From: Monocercomonoides exilis
Lineage: Eukaryota; Preaxostyla; Oxymonadida; Polymastigidae
Assembly (NCBI GenBank): GCA_001643675.2
Contig: LSRY02000010.1
Location: 1,072,501-1,136,500, forward strand
Reading direction: 5' to 3'
DNA: 64,000 nt
Shown: piece by piece, positions 46,918 through 58,743 of the stretch
Position numbering within the stretch: position 1 is the stretch's first letter
Layout of the letters: the number at the start of each line of letters is the position of its first letter
Notes under the pieces: generated by a model
The model's database searches: none
What the model was told of the DNA's origin: nothing
Seen by the model: the letters and a program-made list of their open reading frames with translations, nothing else
Program-made: the position numbers and the translations under genes

Positions 46918-47508
46918 TATTGATCTTTTCAACTTTTCCAAAAAATAAGCAGAATTTTCGAAATTTGGAATTTTTTATGGGTCATCTCTTTGAAAAAAGT
47001 GATTGAAGAAAAAAATATTTTCTTTAAAAAAGTTCATTGGTTGTTGTTGAAAAACATGTTGCAAATGGTCAAATAAACAAACAACAAATCAATGCTCAAA
47101 AAAAAAAAAAAAAATCGATAGATAGTGAAAGAAAAAGATAGAATTCATTTGTTGAAAGTAATAGAAAAATGTTCATCTGAATGTTTGGGACCATTAAGTG
47201 CTTTTCCATGATTGGTAAATGAAAATAAAAAATTTCACAAATAAAGGCAAGAGTTCCATCAAAACGATTGTCATTTCTTATTTTCCATCAAGCCAAATGA
47301 AAAGATTGACTGATTCCATCTCTTCCAATATGTTTCTATTTGCTTTTCTGCTCATGTTCTGATATACCATTAACCATCTTCATTTGCTCCAGAACACTTA
47401 ACTTTCTCTTATCAAAGCTTTATCATCTTTCCCAATGACAAATACTCATAGAAAAAATATTTTTTGTCTTGTTTCTAATGAAACCATATCTGTTCCCAGC
47501 TCAGCACA
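46918..47508. other. AT-rich intergenic stretch
   Basis: Contains an A16-type tract near 47099-47114 and no supported gene. Confidence 0.55.
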
Positions 47509-50500
47509 TATTTCCTCTCTTCAGTTTTGTATTCCGTTCTGGATGAGCATTTGCATCAAATAAATGTAAAAATCAGAATTCTTCCATTTCGTTTCGATCA
47601 AATGGAACGATTTTTCCTTTGAGAATATTTGATTGTTTTCTGTTTTTGGTAAAAATAAAGAATGCAGGTTTTGGCTTTTTGATATTATCACCGTTTATTT
47701 TTTTCACGCAATTCGCATGATTATATCTTTTGTTGTGAAAACAACATACACAGCACAATATCTCAAAAACAGAACAGAAAACGCATTGCACATGCAACAA
47801 CAAAGGTGCTGGCAAAAAAATATGAATAAATACATACACAAACACAATAATGATCACAAAGCATAGAAAGGATTCAATACATATTGGCAAAGTGAAATAC
47901 ATACACACTCTGCTTCCAAAAAATCAAAATGTTCAAAAATGAATCGCAAGCCAAATCAGCCAATGCCCACCCACAAAATAGGTCAGCATCCACACCCAAA
48001 ACAACAAAACAGAAACCCTCAACACCCACATCTCTTTTTCATTCTCCTCATTCGACAATGCACATATCCCAACACAAAACATACAAACGGCTTGCTGCCT
48101 TCCTCACACACTTTATCAAGCAACTCACCCTCGTTTTCACAAATGATCATCTTTCCTGTTTTTTTTCCCTCTTCTAACACCAAATCAAATCTTGCATCCC
48201 TGTTCTTTTTCCAACTCCACTCTTCCTCCAACCAGTCTCCAATCACACCCAAATCCACATCTTTTCTTTTCCACATTTCATCTCCAATAATTCTCTTCAT
48301 CAGCCCCTTTTCATCCCTTTCCACATTTCTTCAAAAGCTCTTGCAATCTTTTCTTCTTCTTTTCCTTCTTCTTCTTCCTCCTCCTCCTCATCTTCTTCTT
48401 CCTCTTCTCCTTCATCTCCTTCATCTCCTTCTCCATCTCCTTCTTTATCCTCTTCTTCCTCAATTTCATCTTCTTCCCCATTTTCAATCATCCCAGTTGC
48501 CCCAATCGCATCTGACATCGTCACCATCCTTGCCTCCGCTGGAAAAATCTCCAGCAGTTCTCTCCTCACCTCCACAACCCCTGGCCTGTCTTTCCCTTGC
48601 CCAGAAATGCAACTCCCCACAACACCAAACAGCCCACTTCCCCGAATCTCCTCCACATCTGGCCTCTCCCCATTCATTATCTTCTGCCCTGCAATCACTG
48701 CCTCATACTCCCCAAACGGCACCTTCAATGTCAGGCACTCCCACAACATCATCCCAATCGAAAACACCACTGACTTCTTTGTTACTCCCATCTTCTTGTT
48801 CATCAGCAGCTCTGGTGCCTTCCACCTCAGACACTCTTTTTTGAATTCATCCTCATCCTCAAAAGCAGATGAAGCAAGAGAGTCTCTATCATCATTATCA
48901 CTGGCAGATGTTACAACTGTTGATGAAGAGATTGACGATGACTCTGAATCGTCAGATGAAAAGTCAGAGTGCATCACAACGCAGATCACCATATGCTCAG
49001 AAAACAGCACAATGTGAGGACTGAGACTGACCAAAGATTGAAGAGGGTTTTCCATTTCGTCAAATGAATGAAGTGCAAGATTAGCCACCCAGAACAGGAT
49101 TTGAGCAGCTGTTTGCTCCCTCTCCTTCAATGAACCAATTGCCATCTCTTTCTTCTCGTTCCTTCCATGAAGCAGCATGAACATCGAATCACGTAGGTCC
49201 ACAATCAGCTTCTCGTGAGGCGATGAGCAGGCCATGGCATCCACCAGATTCGACATTGACGAGGTGGTCGGGCAAGCATGTTCCATGCGAACAAATGTTG
49301 ATTCTGAGTCTGTTGAAGAAAGTGATGGTGATGGTGATGGTGATGGTGATGGTGTTTGCTTTCTTGCCTCTTCTTCCTCTTCCACCTTCTCCAGTGCCCA
49401 TTCTGGAATCTTGTCTGAATCCTTTCCCAATATGTATTCTGTCGATCCACTCTCGCTCAAAAGATACTCTTCTGACTCAGAATGCACCATCTGCTTCCCA
49501 TTCATTCTCTTCTTTATTTTTTCTTCATTCTTCTTCTCTGCTTCTCTCTCTGCTCTCCTCCACTGCTCCTCTGGTGACATCTCCATTGTCACCATCTCAA
49601 TCAGCTTCGGATCCTTCTTCACTGTATCATTCACAATCTCTTCCAGTTCTTCTGTTCTTCTCTTTTGCTTTCTCCATCTCATCGCCAATATTATTGATAT
49701 AATCAGAATAATTAACAGAACAACTGCCATAACTATCACAATCCACATCCATAACGATTTTTCTTCTTTTCCTCCTTCAACAATCCTTTCATCTCCATTT
49801 CCCTTTGCTTCACTTGCATTCTTCAGAATGAATGAATTTGTTGAAGAAGGTGATTTTACATTCCCAAATAAAACATGCACACTCACCTCGATTTCATTTC
49901 CACAACTGCTGATGAGATCTTTTACAACACGTCCTTCTGCTTCTCTTTCTGACAAAAATCCATTTGAATCAAAATCATGTTTTTCAATCTCCTTCTCTTC
50001 TCCCTTCCTCTTCACAACCGAGAATGATAGATTACATGGGATAAGAAGCATTCCTTTGAATATCAGCTTCATTCTATCAGCTTCTTCCTTTGCTTCCACA
50101 CTTTCCAGAACTGGAATGAAGAATGATGAATCCCTTTCTGAAACAATCCCTTCAAAACTGCACCCATCATTAAACATCCAGAGTGATGTGTTTGGCAAAA
50201 CTCCATCTCCTCCTTTCAAACTCACCACATTCAATGTTCCAGAATCTGAACAGATGATATTTCTTCTCAATGATGGATATCTCTCAATTGATGGATTATT
50301 GCTCTCAAATCTTCCATCATCAACAGTTATTTCCCCTCCACTTATTGTTATTCCACCATCTGGTGAAATCGATATTGTTGTGTCTTTCATCGCCACAGAA
50401 CTCTTCACAACATCCACAAGAGATCCATCCCATTTGCACATCTCCCCTTCGGCATTCAAATTCTTTTCATTTCTTTCCTTTGAACTTCCATCAAAAATGC

Positions 50501-53500
50501 AACTGTCCATTTTCACATCCAAGCAATTCTCTAATTTCATCAATTTCCCTTTTGCTTTGTTTGAATTGATTCCACCAATTGTGCAATTTGCCAATTGCAT
50601 TGTCTTTTTCGTTGACAAGCAAGATATCAATGATTCTTCATTTTCTTCAACTGTGATATTCTCTGTATTTAATCTGTCCATATTTAATTTTCCGCATTCA
50701 TTTATATCTATCAGAGAAATTTCAATTGTTGAATTGCAAAATGTTAATGAATCAATAACTGATGGAAGAGAAGATGAAAGATATATTGCTGTTTCTTGAA
50801 GAATGAGATTTGATATCTTGCATTCCATAAGTTGCAATTCTCCTTTTTTCATATTAATAATGTGAAATGGAATATTTGCAAATTCTTCATTAACTCCTTC
50901 TGTCAATTGTTTTGTTGTGAATGAACAATTCATCACTTCAAGAATCCCTCCTTCTGGTGAGATCAATGATTCATGTTGAGAAATGAAATTCGAATCAAAC
51001 ACAAATCTTATTCTCAATAAAGAAACTTCTCCTGTTGTTGATATTACAGAATCCTTTGTTCTTTCAATCCCTGATTTCATTTCAATTTTGCATTCAACCT
51101 TTCTCTTTGAGCTCAAACACATTTCCCTCAGATTTATCTCTCCACCAATCACACTCTCATCAACAACAATCATTTGGCTAATGAAATCTGAAGTCAAGTG
51201 CATCAGTCCATGATCAATCGAAGCACATGGAAGTGTGTTTGTTCCACACTGTTTTTCATTTGATCCATTCACACTGCTCACAATGATTGTGTCGCTCTGA
51301 TGAATTGTCACAAAATCAATCAGATCTGTATCATTTGGATAATCACATTCATCTCTTCCATATATCGCATTAATTCGTGAATAATGATTCTCTCGAAGAT
51401 CAAACCGAAATTGGGTTTCATTGATCTGTGGTGTGATGTTGAAGCATTCAATGAAAATATCGTTTCCAACTTTTGCTGTGTTCGCACTGAACTTCATTCC
51501 CACAAATGTGAAATTGAGAAACCCTGTTTCCTTTGTTGCCAAATTCACTCCTCCTCCTCTTCCCGTGATACCGCTGCAGCTGCAATGGCTGATTGTTAAT
51601 TCAATCATCTTCATTGATCCAGATGCTCCCAATGTGAAGAATATTGCCCCTCCTTTCTCACTTGTTTCTGCTTTGTCTTCTGTTATGCTGCTCTCATTCA
51701 CAACAAAATCTATCTTTTTCTCGCTCATTGACTCCAAAATGCTTGCTCCATTGTCGCTCCTCTTCACTCCTGAAAATGATGATTTCTCAATCTCAATAAT
51801 TACATATTCTTCATTTTCTCCTTCATTTATCTTCAACCCTGGTTCAGATTTCTTGATTGATAAAATACATCCTTTGCTTTCATTTAACGAATCCACTCGA
51901 ACATTCACAAAATGGCAAGTTATTCCAACATCATTAATTGCAAAAATACTGTTTCCAACATTGCATGATTCAACAGACAAATCATTCACTTCCACAGTTC
52001 CTCCAATCGCATCCACAAATACACAATCAAATCCATTGTTTACTCCGGCTTCTGAATGGAATGAACATCCAGTAATAGCCAAAGCTCCATTTTTGTTTGA
52101 AATAACAGTTTTGGCTGAATTGTCAAATCCAGATGCCAGTTTCAGTTGGATATTCATCAATTCAAGATGATCATCATTTCCCATGAAATATTCCAATTGA
52201 TTTCCATCTGACTTTTCAAAATTCAATATTGCTTTCACGTTCTCTTCTCCCATCTTTACACCCTTTTTGATCTGATAATTGGACATGTTGAATGAATCTC
52301 GAATGAAAGTTGATCCTTCAATCTGAATTGTTTTCTTTCCAATCTCCTTTTTCATGTTTCCCATCCCTTTCCACATTGAGAAGCATGACTCTTCCTCACT
52401 TCCGCAACGAGCTACGTCAAATCCACTCGATGAGATAAATATCACAATTGAGCTGTATTGAACGAGGAACATGAACAAATCCTTTTCTTGATGATAGTTA
52501 TCTGTCCCCACAAACAAATAACCATCATCTTTCATTGAGGAATAATCAAACTTGAATGAATCGTTTGTTACAGAACTATTCAAATCCTTTCCCAAAATGA
52601 ACACATTTTTTCCATTGGTTGCTTTGTTGTTCTCAAAAGTTACGCCAACATTAAAAAGAAATGGCTTCTCATTCAAACAGTTTTCACAGTCCAAATACAA
52701 GAACCCACCTTTTCCATTGTTTGAAGAAAGCGAACAAGATGATGCATTTGTCGATTTAATAACTAAATCTTCATTCCCTTTCAATATCACTTTTGCAACA
52801 CCTCCTTCTTCACCACTTCCGGTGTTCTCGATGTTTGAAAAGTTGTTGTTTTCAATCAAAACAGAAGAAGATAATACCAATGGTGATTTGGAAAATAAAC
52901 AATCTTTTAGACTGCATCCTTTCAATGTGCAACTTCCAGTTGTTGTTATCAACGAGTATTGAACAATATTTGATGATGATTGAATTTCAAATAAACAGTT
53001 TTCGAGTTGAAGGATCCTACTCGATGAGATCAGTGAATTCATATTTGGCTCAAATTGACTTGGAATTAGCAATTTCAAAGATAATAAGCTGACAGAAACT
53101 GTTGATGAAATAACAGATGAAGACGATGCAGGATTCCCTTTGATTGTCCCTTCAAAATGAACAGGCTTGTGTTTAACATCGTCTCCTCCATTCACATACC
53201 CATCAATCACAAGTGCATCTGTGAAGGAATAAATATCTTCAATTGCCCCTTCATCTTTCACTTTCACTTTCCTTTCCCCCTCTGCTCCACTTCTGTCGAT
53301 ATGATCAATTCCACTCTTCATTGATTGACATGGGAATATCTCACTTCCACATCCCAATGTGTCATGTCCATCTGTCGACACAGACACCTCCACCCACTTC
53401 AAAGAAACAAGAAACACTCGAAGATCCATTTCCCCATAAATCCCATCTTCCCCAACAAAAGCATTCCCATCCTCCTTGTAACCCGAGAAGTCAAGTGCAA

Positions 53501-56500
53501 AACGCTCTGTATTCACACTGTTGACCAGACTGCTGCTCTTCAAAAATATGTTCTTCCCAACTGTTGCACTACACCCAGAAAATGATATCGATGAGAGCTG
53601 AAATCCTCCTTCATTTGAACTGCAATCCAGATATATCCCTCCTCCTTTTCCACCATCGCTGGCACCCTCACTCACGCAGCAGCTGGAGAAGGTGGAATCA
53701 CTCACCGAAAATGTGTTGGCAGGTGAAGATGAGGCGAATGAGATGCATCCGCCATTGGTGGCAGTCTGTTGGTTTTGTGGAGCTGAGTCGATGTTGGTCA
53801 TGGAGCAGTTGGTGAGGGAGAGGGGGAGGGCAGGGGAGGTGGTAGAGGAGGGGACACAGCTGGTGGGGGTGGCTATGGATGTGATGTCGATGATGTTGGA
53901 GGAGTTGAGGGTGAGGGGGTTTGTGAGGGAGGTGAGATGGAAGATGCTTTGGCTGTTGAGGGCGAGACTGGTGATTGCTGTGTGGTTGAGGGTGAGGGAG
54001 CCAGCAGTGAGGAAGAAGAGGGGAGTTTTTATAGTTATGGAGGTTGTTCCGGTGATGGTGGTTGTGTTGAGGTTGAGGGAAGGGGAGTTACCGGAGAGGT
54101 GGAAGAGGATGGGGGTGATGGGATTTGTGGAGTTGTGGGCGATGGCGAGGGCAGAGACTGTGAGGGAGCCCTGGGTCTGTTGGAAGAGGGCAGACGAGGC
54201 AGATGGATTTGGCGAAGAGGAAAATGAAGAGGATGGCTGAGGAATACCATATGAAGAGATAGTTGTGGCATCTGTACCATTTCCGGTGATTTTTGTATCA
54301 ACCGCACTGAATGTGAGTGTTTGAGAAGGAATAAATATTGAGTTGAGGAGAGTGAGGGAGGTGTTTTGGAGGTGGGAAATGAAGCCGTTGAGGGCATATT
54401 CGATGGTGGCACATGGTGTGTGCTGAGGTCTACCACAGATTTCCATATCAATTCCGCTATTGGACACGATTTTGTTCTGGGCTATGAGAGGGAGCCAGCT
54501 GTTATACTCTGTGTTATCAGCTGTTTCACAATTCCACACTCTTTTTGTTGGGGTTGTTGAGCCACAATTCTCGAATGGAGATTGGGTGATACTGCTGCCA
54601 CTGAAGAACGCATCATTCCCTCTGCCATTTGTGGCGGAGTTGCCATCGAAGAAACAAAATGTGATGAATTTCACTTCATTCATCCAATCATACGTTCTGG
54701 TGCAACACAGAGCAGCGCCACCGTAGGTAGTTGGATTTTCAACTTTATTTCCGATGAACTGGCACTCTTGGAGCAAGCACTGTTTTGGTTTTTCTGGTGG
54801 ATGCCAATTAAACGTGACTGCTCCTGCCGTATCTCCACCAGTATTTGCAACACAGATACAATTTTTAAACAAGAATTTTGCATCTGGTGGCATGTAATCG
54901 AGACCAAAATACCACCCAGTTCCAGACCAGCTTGATATTGAACAATTTTCCACTCTGTTTTCAGAGAATGCCCAAATTGAATTGAGTTGTGGAAACCATG
55001 AAGTGACTGCTCCTCCACTGGATGCAGAACAGTTTGTGAAATTTGACTTTGTGATGTTAATATTTAACAAATTTTGACAGAATAATGCTCCTCCACTGAA
55101 TTCATCTGTGGTTGAACAGTTATTGAATGAGCAAGATGAGATTTAGAGACTTGCATTTTCGCAAACAGCTTTTAGAGCACCTCCATATTCATTTCCACCC
55201 TTTGAATCATTCCATTCGCACCATTCGAAGCGATGATTGCTCTCATCAAATGAAGTCAATCTTCCAGGTGTTTTTCTGTCCGTTTCATTTCCAACATGTT
55301 CAACAGGAGCATTTGAAAAGGAACGTGTTTGGTGGAGGAAAGAGGAGTTGAAGGCAGAAAGAGAAGTGGATGGGCTATTGAGGTTTGGGAGGATGGCACC
55401 ATCAATGGGGTTGTGAACGTGGAGGAAGATGGTTGAGTGGATGGAGAAAGATGAGTGAAGGGAGTAGAAGGTGATTGTATTGGTGTTGGTGTTGGTGTTT
55501 GTGGAAGAGGAAGTGAAAGAGGTGGTTGAGATGAATGAATTGAGAAAGTGTGAAGGAAGAGATGGAGAAGATTGAAGGGATTGAGGAGAGGAGATGTTGG
55601 AGAAGAGGGTGTTTGAGAGATGGAGATTGAGATGGATTTGGAGGTGGGGATGGGATTGGCGATGGTTATGGAGAGGGGAACAGGAAGAGGAAATCGAAGG
55701 GGAAGAAAAAGAAGAGGATGAGGAAGGAGAAGAGAAAAGGGATGGAGACGGAGAAGTGGATGGGGAAGAGAGGGAAGAAGGAGAAAAAAGGAAGGGCTGG
55801 ATGAGGGAGATGGACAAGGAGAAAGATGAGTGGGAGATGGAGAAGGAGGCAAAGATTGGGGAGTGGGCATCTGGAAGGAGATTGTTTGGGGTGGAGAAGA
55901 GGGGGAAGGAGAGGATGGCTGGTTGGTGGGTGGTGAGGGAGAAGTTTGTGAGGGCGAGGGAGGCATGGGCAGAGATGAAAAGTGGAGATTTTGTTGTTGG
56001 ATGGATTTGACAGGTGGAGGAAATGATGGTTGCAGCTGAGTGGTGTTTGGAAGTGAGGGTCGGACAACCAGCGAGAGGAGCTAATGCGAGATGGGTCATA
56101 CACAAGGTGGTGTTGATGATATTCAGATTTGTTTGGACACAGCAAATGCAATTGTCAGTTGGTTTTATAACTTTCTCTGATGGAATGTCAAAAATATTGC
56201 TATACCCTCCAATTCCATTTGCAATGTTGATTGAGTCTTTCTGTATCTCCTCGTTCCATTTTTGTAGGAATTGCTTTTCTTCAGTGCTTACACCATTGCA
56301 GCAGCTCACTACAAGCAATAACAACGCAACAATATTGTGTGCAGCCCGTATGCTGGAGAAGCTCCTCATCATGATGTGGATGCAGGAAAAAATCAGAAAA
56401 TAAAAAACTTCAACGTCCCATATTATAATTATATCGCATTTTTATTTGGGACAGAATTCTTGCATTTATGAAAAATTCAATAATTTATTCCAAAAATTTT

Positions 56501-56805
56501 CTGCAATTGTATAATTATAATTCTGACATCATTTTGCAGTATTAAACATAGAAATATAAAAAATCGAAAAAAATCTTTGAAAGAACTGTGTGGAACAAAA
56601 TTCATAAAGCATAAAATTTCGTCCCATTTTAAATTAATAATTCTCACTGAAGCCCTTTCAACAAAACCTAACAAAATGATATTCAGCAGAAAGTCGTTTC
56701 TGATTTTATGAGCTTTTTTATTTTTTTGTTTTTGTGCGCTTGTTTATTTCATTGAATTATTTGAATATTTTTTTTAAAAACATTTTGAGTGAGATATATA
56801 AATAA
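47509..56805. repeat. Segmental duplication, copy B
   Basis: This block is paralogous to 829-9920 in the same orientation and contains the 48300-56372 gene with flanks. It differs by scattered substitutions and small in-frame indels, by an extra segment in the 5' flank (about 56445-56635), and by the TAA in the coding frame at 55143-55145. Confidence 0.9.
48300..56372 (-). pseudogene. Second giant beta-helix/pseudokinase surface protein, frame interrupted by one TAA
   Basis: The start (56372) and signal peptide (NIVALLLLVVSCCNG) match copy A. After 409 codons a TAA (55143-55145) stands where copy A has an ACA Thr codon in the sequence NLTITSCSF. The same frame then stays open for more than 2250 codons to 48300. 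The rest keeps everything seen in copy A: GGA turns (GGALFCQN, GGAALCCTR, GGGVNLATK), four CG-x-PC modules (near 54420, 53350, 52400 and 51235), a transmembrane helix near residue 2205 (IVIVMAVVLLIILIISIILA), the APE motif RWKAPELL near 2514, and the degenerate SVVFSIGMMLWE segment. HRD, DFG and N-lobe motifs are missing as in copy A. A single lesion in an otherwise intact frame means a recent pseudogene, programmed readthrough, a polymorphism or a sequence error. A downstream Met at 55070 could in principle start a product without a signal peptide. Confidence 0.8.
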
Positions 56806-56879
56806 AAATATTTTTATGAAACGAAATAAATTTAACTTTTGATAATTTGGAAGACAGAAAATAAATATATTTGTAAAAT

Positions 56880-56963
56880 AAAATAAAATACAGCTGAATC
56901 ACCAGATGAGGAAGAGGATATCGCATCATCCACCTGGCAAGAGACAAAACAGTGGGATTAATG
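56880..56963 (+). pseudogene. Possible orphan plus-strand terminal exon
   Basis: After an ATACAG acceptor-like site (about 56892), a frame reads ESPDEEEDIASSTWQETKQW, then D and TAA. The acidic start and Trp-rich end look like a real C-terminus, but no upstream exon is visible because the copy B duplication boundary lies just before it. It is probably a remnant of a gene cut by the duplication. Confidence 0.3.
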
Positions 56964-57049
56964 ATTATCTCAATCTCTGATATCCATTCTTAAACAGCAT
57001 ATTGCCTCGAAATAACAGCTAACAAACACGAACTGAGGCATGGTATTAT

Positions 57050-57250
57050 CAGATGGCACTCCTCTCCAAAAACCACTCATTCACATCTTCCTGTTCCTGG
57101 AATTTGGATTGGCAAATCTTCTTCTCTTCGCTCTTTCTGCTCTTTCGCTTTCCTTTTCCCTCTTCCTTCTGTGTGTTTTGGTGCCTCGAAGAAGTTTATG
57201 TCCAGTCTGACGTCTTTCCCATTTCTTCTCTTCTTCAATAGCAATCGACT
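57050..57250 (-). pseudogene. Coding-like charged fragment, minus strand
   Basis: Reading the minus strand from about 57250, one frame gives KSIAIEEEKKWERRQTGHKL followed by a Lys/Arg/Glu-rich stretch ending NPNSRNRKM and TGA. The acidic and basic content is too structured for random AT-rich DNA. It follows a TTAAG acceptor-like site directly after the TAA of the adjacent 57253-57385 exon. It may be part of the same gene under different splicing, or a decayed exon. Confidence 0.3.
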
Positions 57251-57252
57251 TC

Positions 57253-57576
57253 TTAATTCAAGTCGTCATTGGCTGGTTGATCTTCTTGTTCTGAACAGAT
57301 GCAATCAAAACAGATTCCTTGGGCCTCTCCACTAATCATTCTGATCAACACATGCAATTCAGTCACTAAAACTTCTTGCTGATATCTGCGCCCAAAGAGA
57401 AAAGAGCAAAAAAATTGAACAATCCAACAAAGAAGAAAAAGTGAAAGGAGTCACCTGACAACACAATAGAAATGGAGAATAACAAATATCATTTCGAATA
57501 TAAAGAAGACAAAGAGGAAGAAGCAGAAGTGACAGAAGAGGAGGAGAAAGAAGAAGAAGATGATGATGATGATGAT

Positions 57577-57607
<31 letters not shown>

Positions 57608-58720
57608 ATATTGCAGTGCTTTCAGTTGGATCATTTGTTCTGATGGGCTCTTCAAGTTGTGTTGAAAACGAAGAAGTCTGAGAGGATGAAGGAGGAGAAG
57701 AAGGAGAAGGAGAAGATGATGATGGCTGAAGATGATTTGCCTCTGAAGGAACAGAACTTTGATGATCAGATGAATCAAGTGAAGTGTGTAAGTTTGACAG
57801 AGAAGGAGGTGGTTGCGTTGAAATGACTTGTGCAGATGAAGAAGGATCACACAATGAAGAAGAAGAGGAGGAGGAGGAGCAGAGAATGGAGAGGAGGAAG
57901 GAGAAACAGGAGAAGGAAGGTTGAGTTTGTAGTTGGCGAAGGTGAAGGGGAAAGAAAGAGGCCTAAGAAGAGAAGAAGGAGAAGAAGGGAGGGAAGAAGT
58001 AGAAGAAGGGGAGGCGGAAGAAGAAGAGGAAGAAGAAGAGGAAGAAGAAGAGGAAGAAGAAGAGGAAGAAGAAGAGGAAGAAGAAGAGGAAGAAGAAGAG
58101 GAAGAAGAAGAGGAAGAAGAAGAGGAAGAAGAAGAGGAAGAAGAAGAGGAAGAAGAAGAGGAAGAAGAAGAGGAAGAAGAAGAGGAAGAAGAAGAGGAAG
58201 AAGAAGAGGAAGAAGAAGAGGAAGAAGAAGAGGAAGAAGAAGAGGAAGAAGAAGAGGAAGAAGAAGAGGAAGAAGAAGAGGAAGAAGAAGAGGAAGAAGA
58301 AGAGGAAGAAGAAGAGGAAGAAGAAGAGGAAGAAGAAGAGGAAGAAGAAGAGGAAGAAGAAGAGGAAGAAGAAGAGGAAGAAGAAGAGGAAGAAGAAGAG
58401 GAAGAAGAAGAGGAAGAAGAAGAGGAAGAAGAAGAGGAAGAAGAAGAGGAAGAAGAAGAGGAAGAAGAAGAGGAAGAAGAAGAGGAAGAAGAAGAGGAAG
58501 AAGAAGAGGAAGAAGAAGAGGAAGAAGAAGAGGAAGAAGAAGAGGAAGAAGAAGAGGAAGAAGAAGAGGAAGAAGAAGAGGAAGAAGAAGAGGAAGAAGA
58601 AGAGGAAGAAGAAGAGGAAGAGGAAGAGGAAGAGAAAGATGAGAAGAAGAAGGTGATGATGGTGGTGGTGGTGGCGGTGATGATGATCAACAAGGAAAAA
58701 AATAATCATTCAGATGCGCT
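57253..58720 (-). CDS. Probable minus-strand Ser-rich low-complexity gene, exon structure unresolved
   Basis: A terminal exon at 57253-57385 follows a GGGCGCAG acceptor and encodes YQQEVLVTELHVLIRMISGE, then an acidic Cys-containing end QPANDDLN. Upstream, 57489-57854 gives the most protein-like frame (SSSAQVISTQPPPSLSNLHT, SVPSEANHLQPSS). The minisatellite at 58017-58616 reads as poly-Ser in one minus frame. These frames are not the same one, so introns or frame errors must lie between. The longest minus frame (57359-58693, 444 codons) is poly-Ser followed by unnatural Leu/His/Pro runs and is probably not the true frame downstream of the repeat. No domain was recognised. Confidence 0.35.
58017..58616. 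repeat. Perfect 12-bp minisatellite, 50 units
   Basis: Fifty uninterrupted copies of GAAGAAGAAGAG fill exactly 600 bp without a single deviation. Shorter GAA/GAG variants flank it. It can be read as poly-Glu or Arg/Gly on the plus strand and poly-Ser or Phe/Leu on the minus strand, with no stop. Confidence 0.97.
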
Positions 58721-58743
58721 TTAAAATGAAAATGTTCACCATC

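Noticed and set aside
49234-50799. 521-codon plus-strand frame opposite copy B
   Set aside because: Antisense shadow of a Ser/Glu-rich coding region; in copy A it is split by stops into shorter frames.
55143-55145. Reassigned code with TAA read as Gln
   Set aside because: Other long genes end at TAA, TAG or TGA where homology or composition ends, and copy A has Thr rather than Gln at this site.
57359-58693. 444-codon poly-Ser minus frame as a complete protein
   Set aside because: Downstream of the minisatellite the frame turns into unnatural Leu/His/Pro runs, while another frame is protein-like there; kept only as part of an unresolved locus.
57933-58724. Poly-Glu and Arg/Gly plus-strand frames over the minisatellite
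   Set aside because: They exist only because the 12-bp unit has no stop in these frames; no normal coding sequence flanks them.
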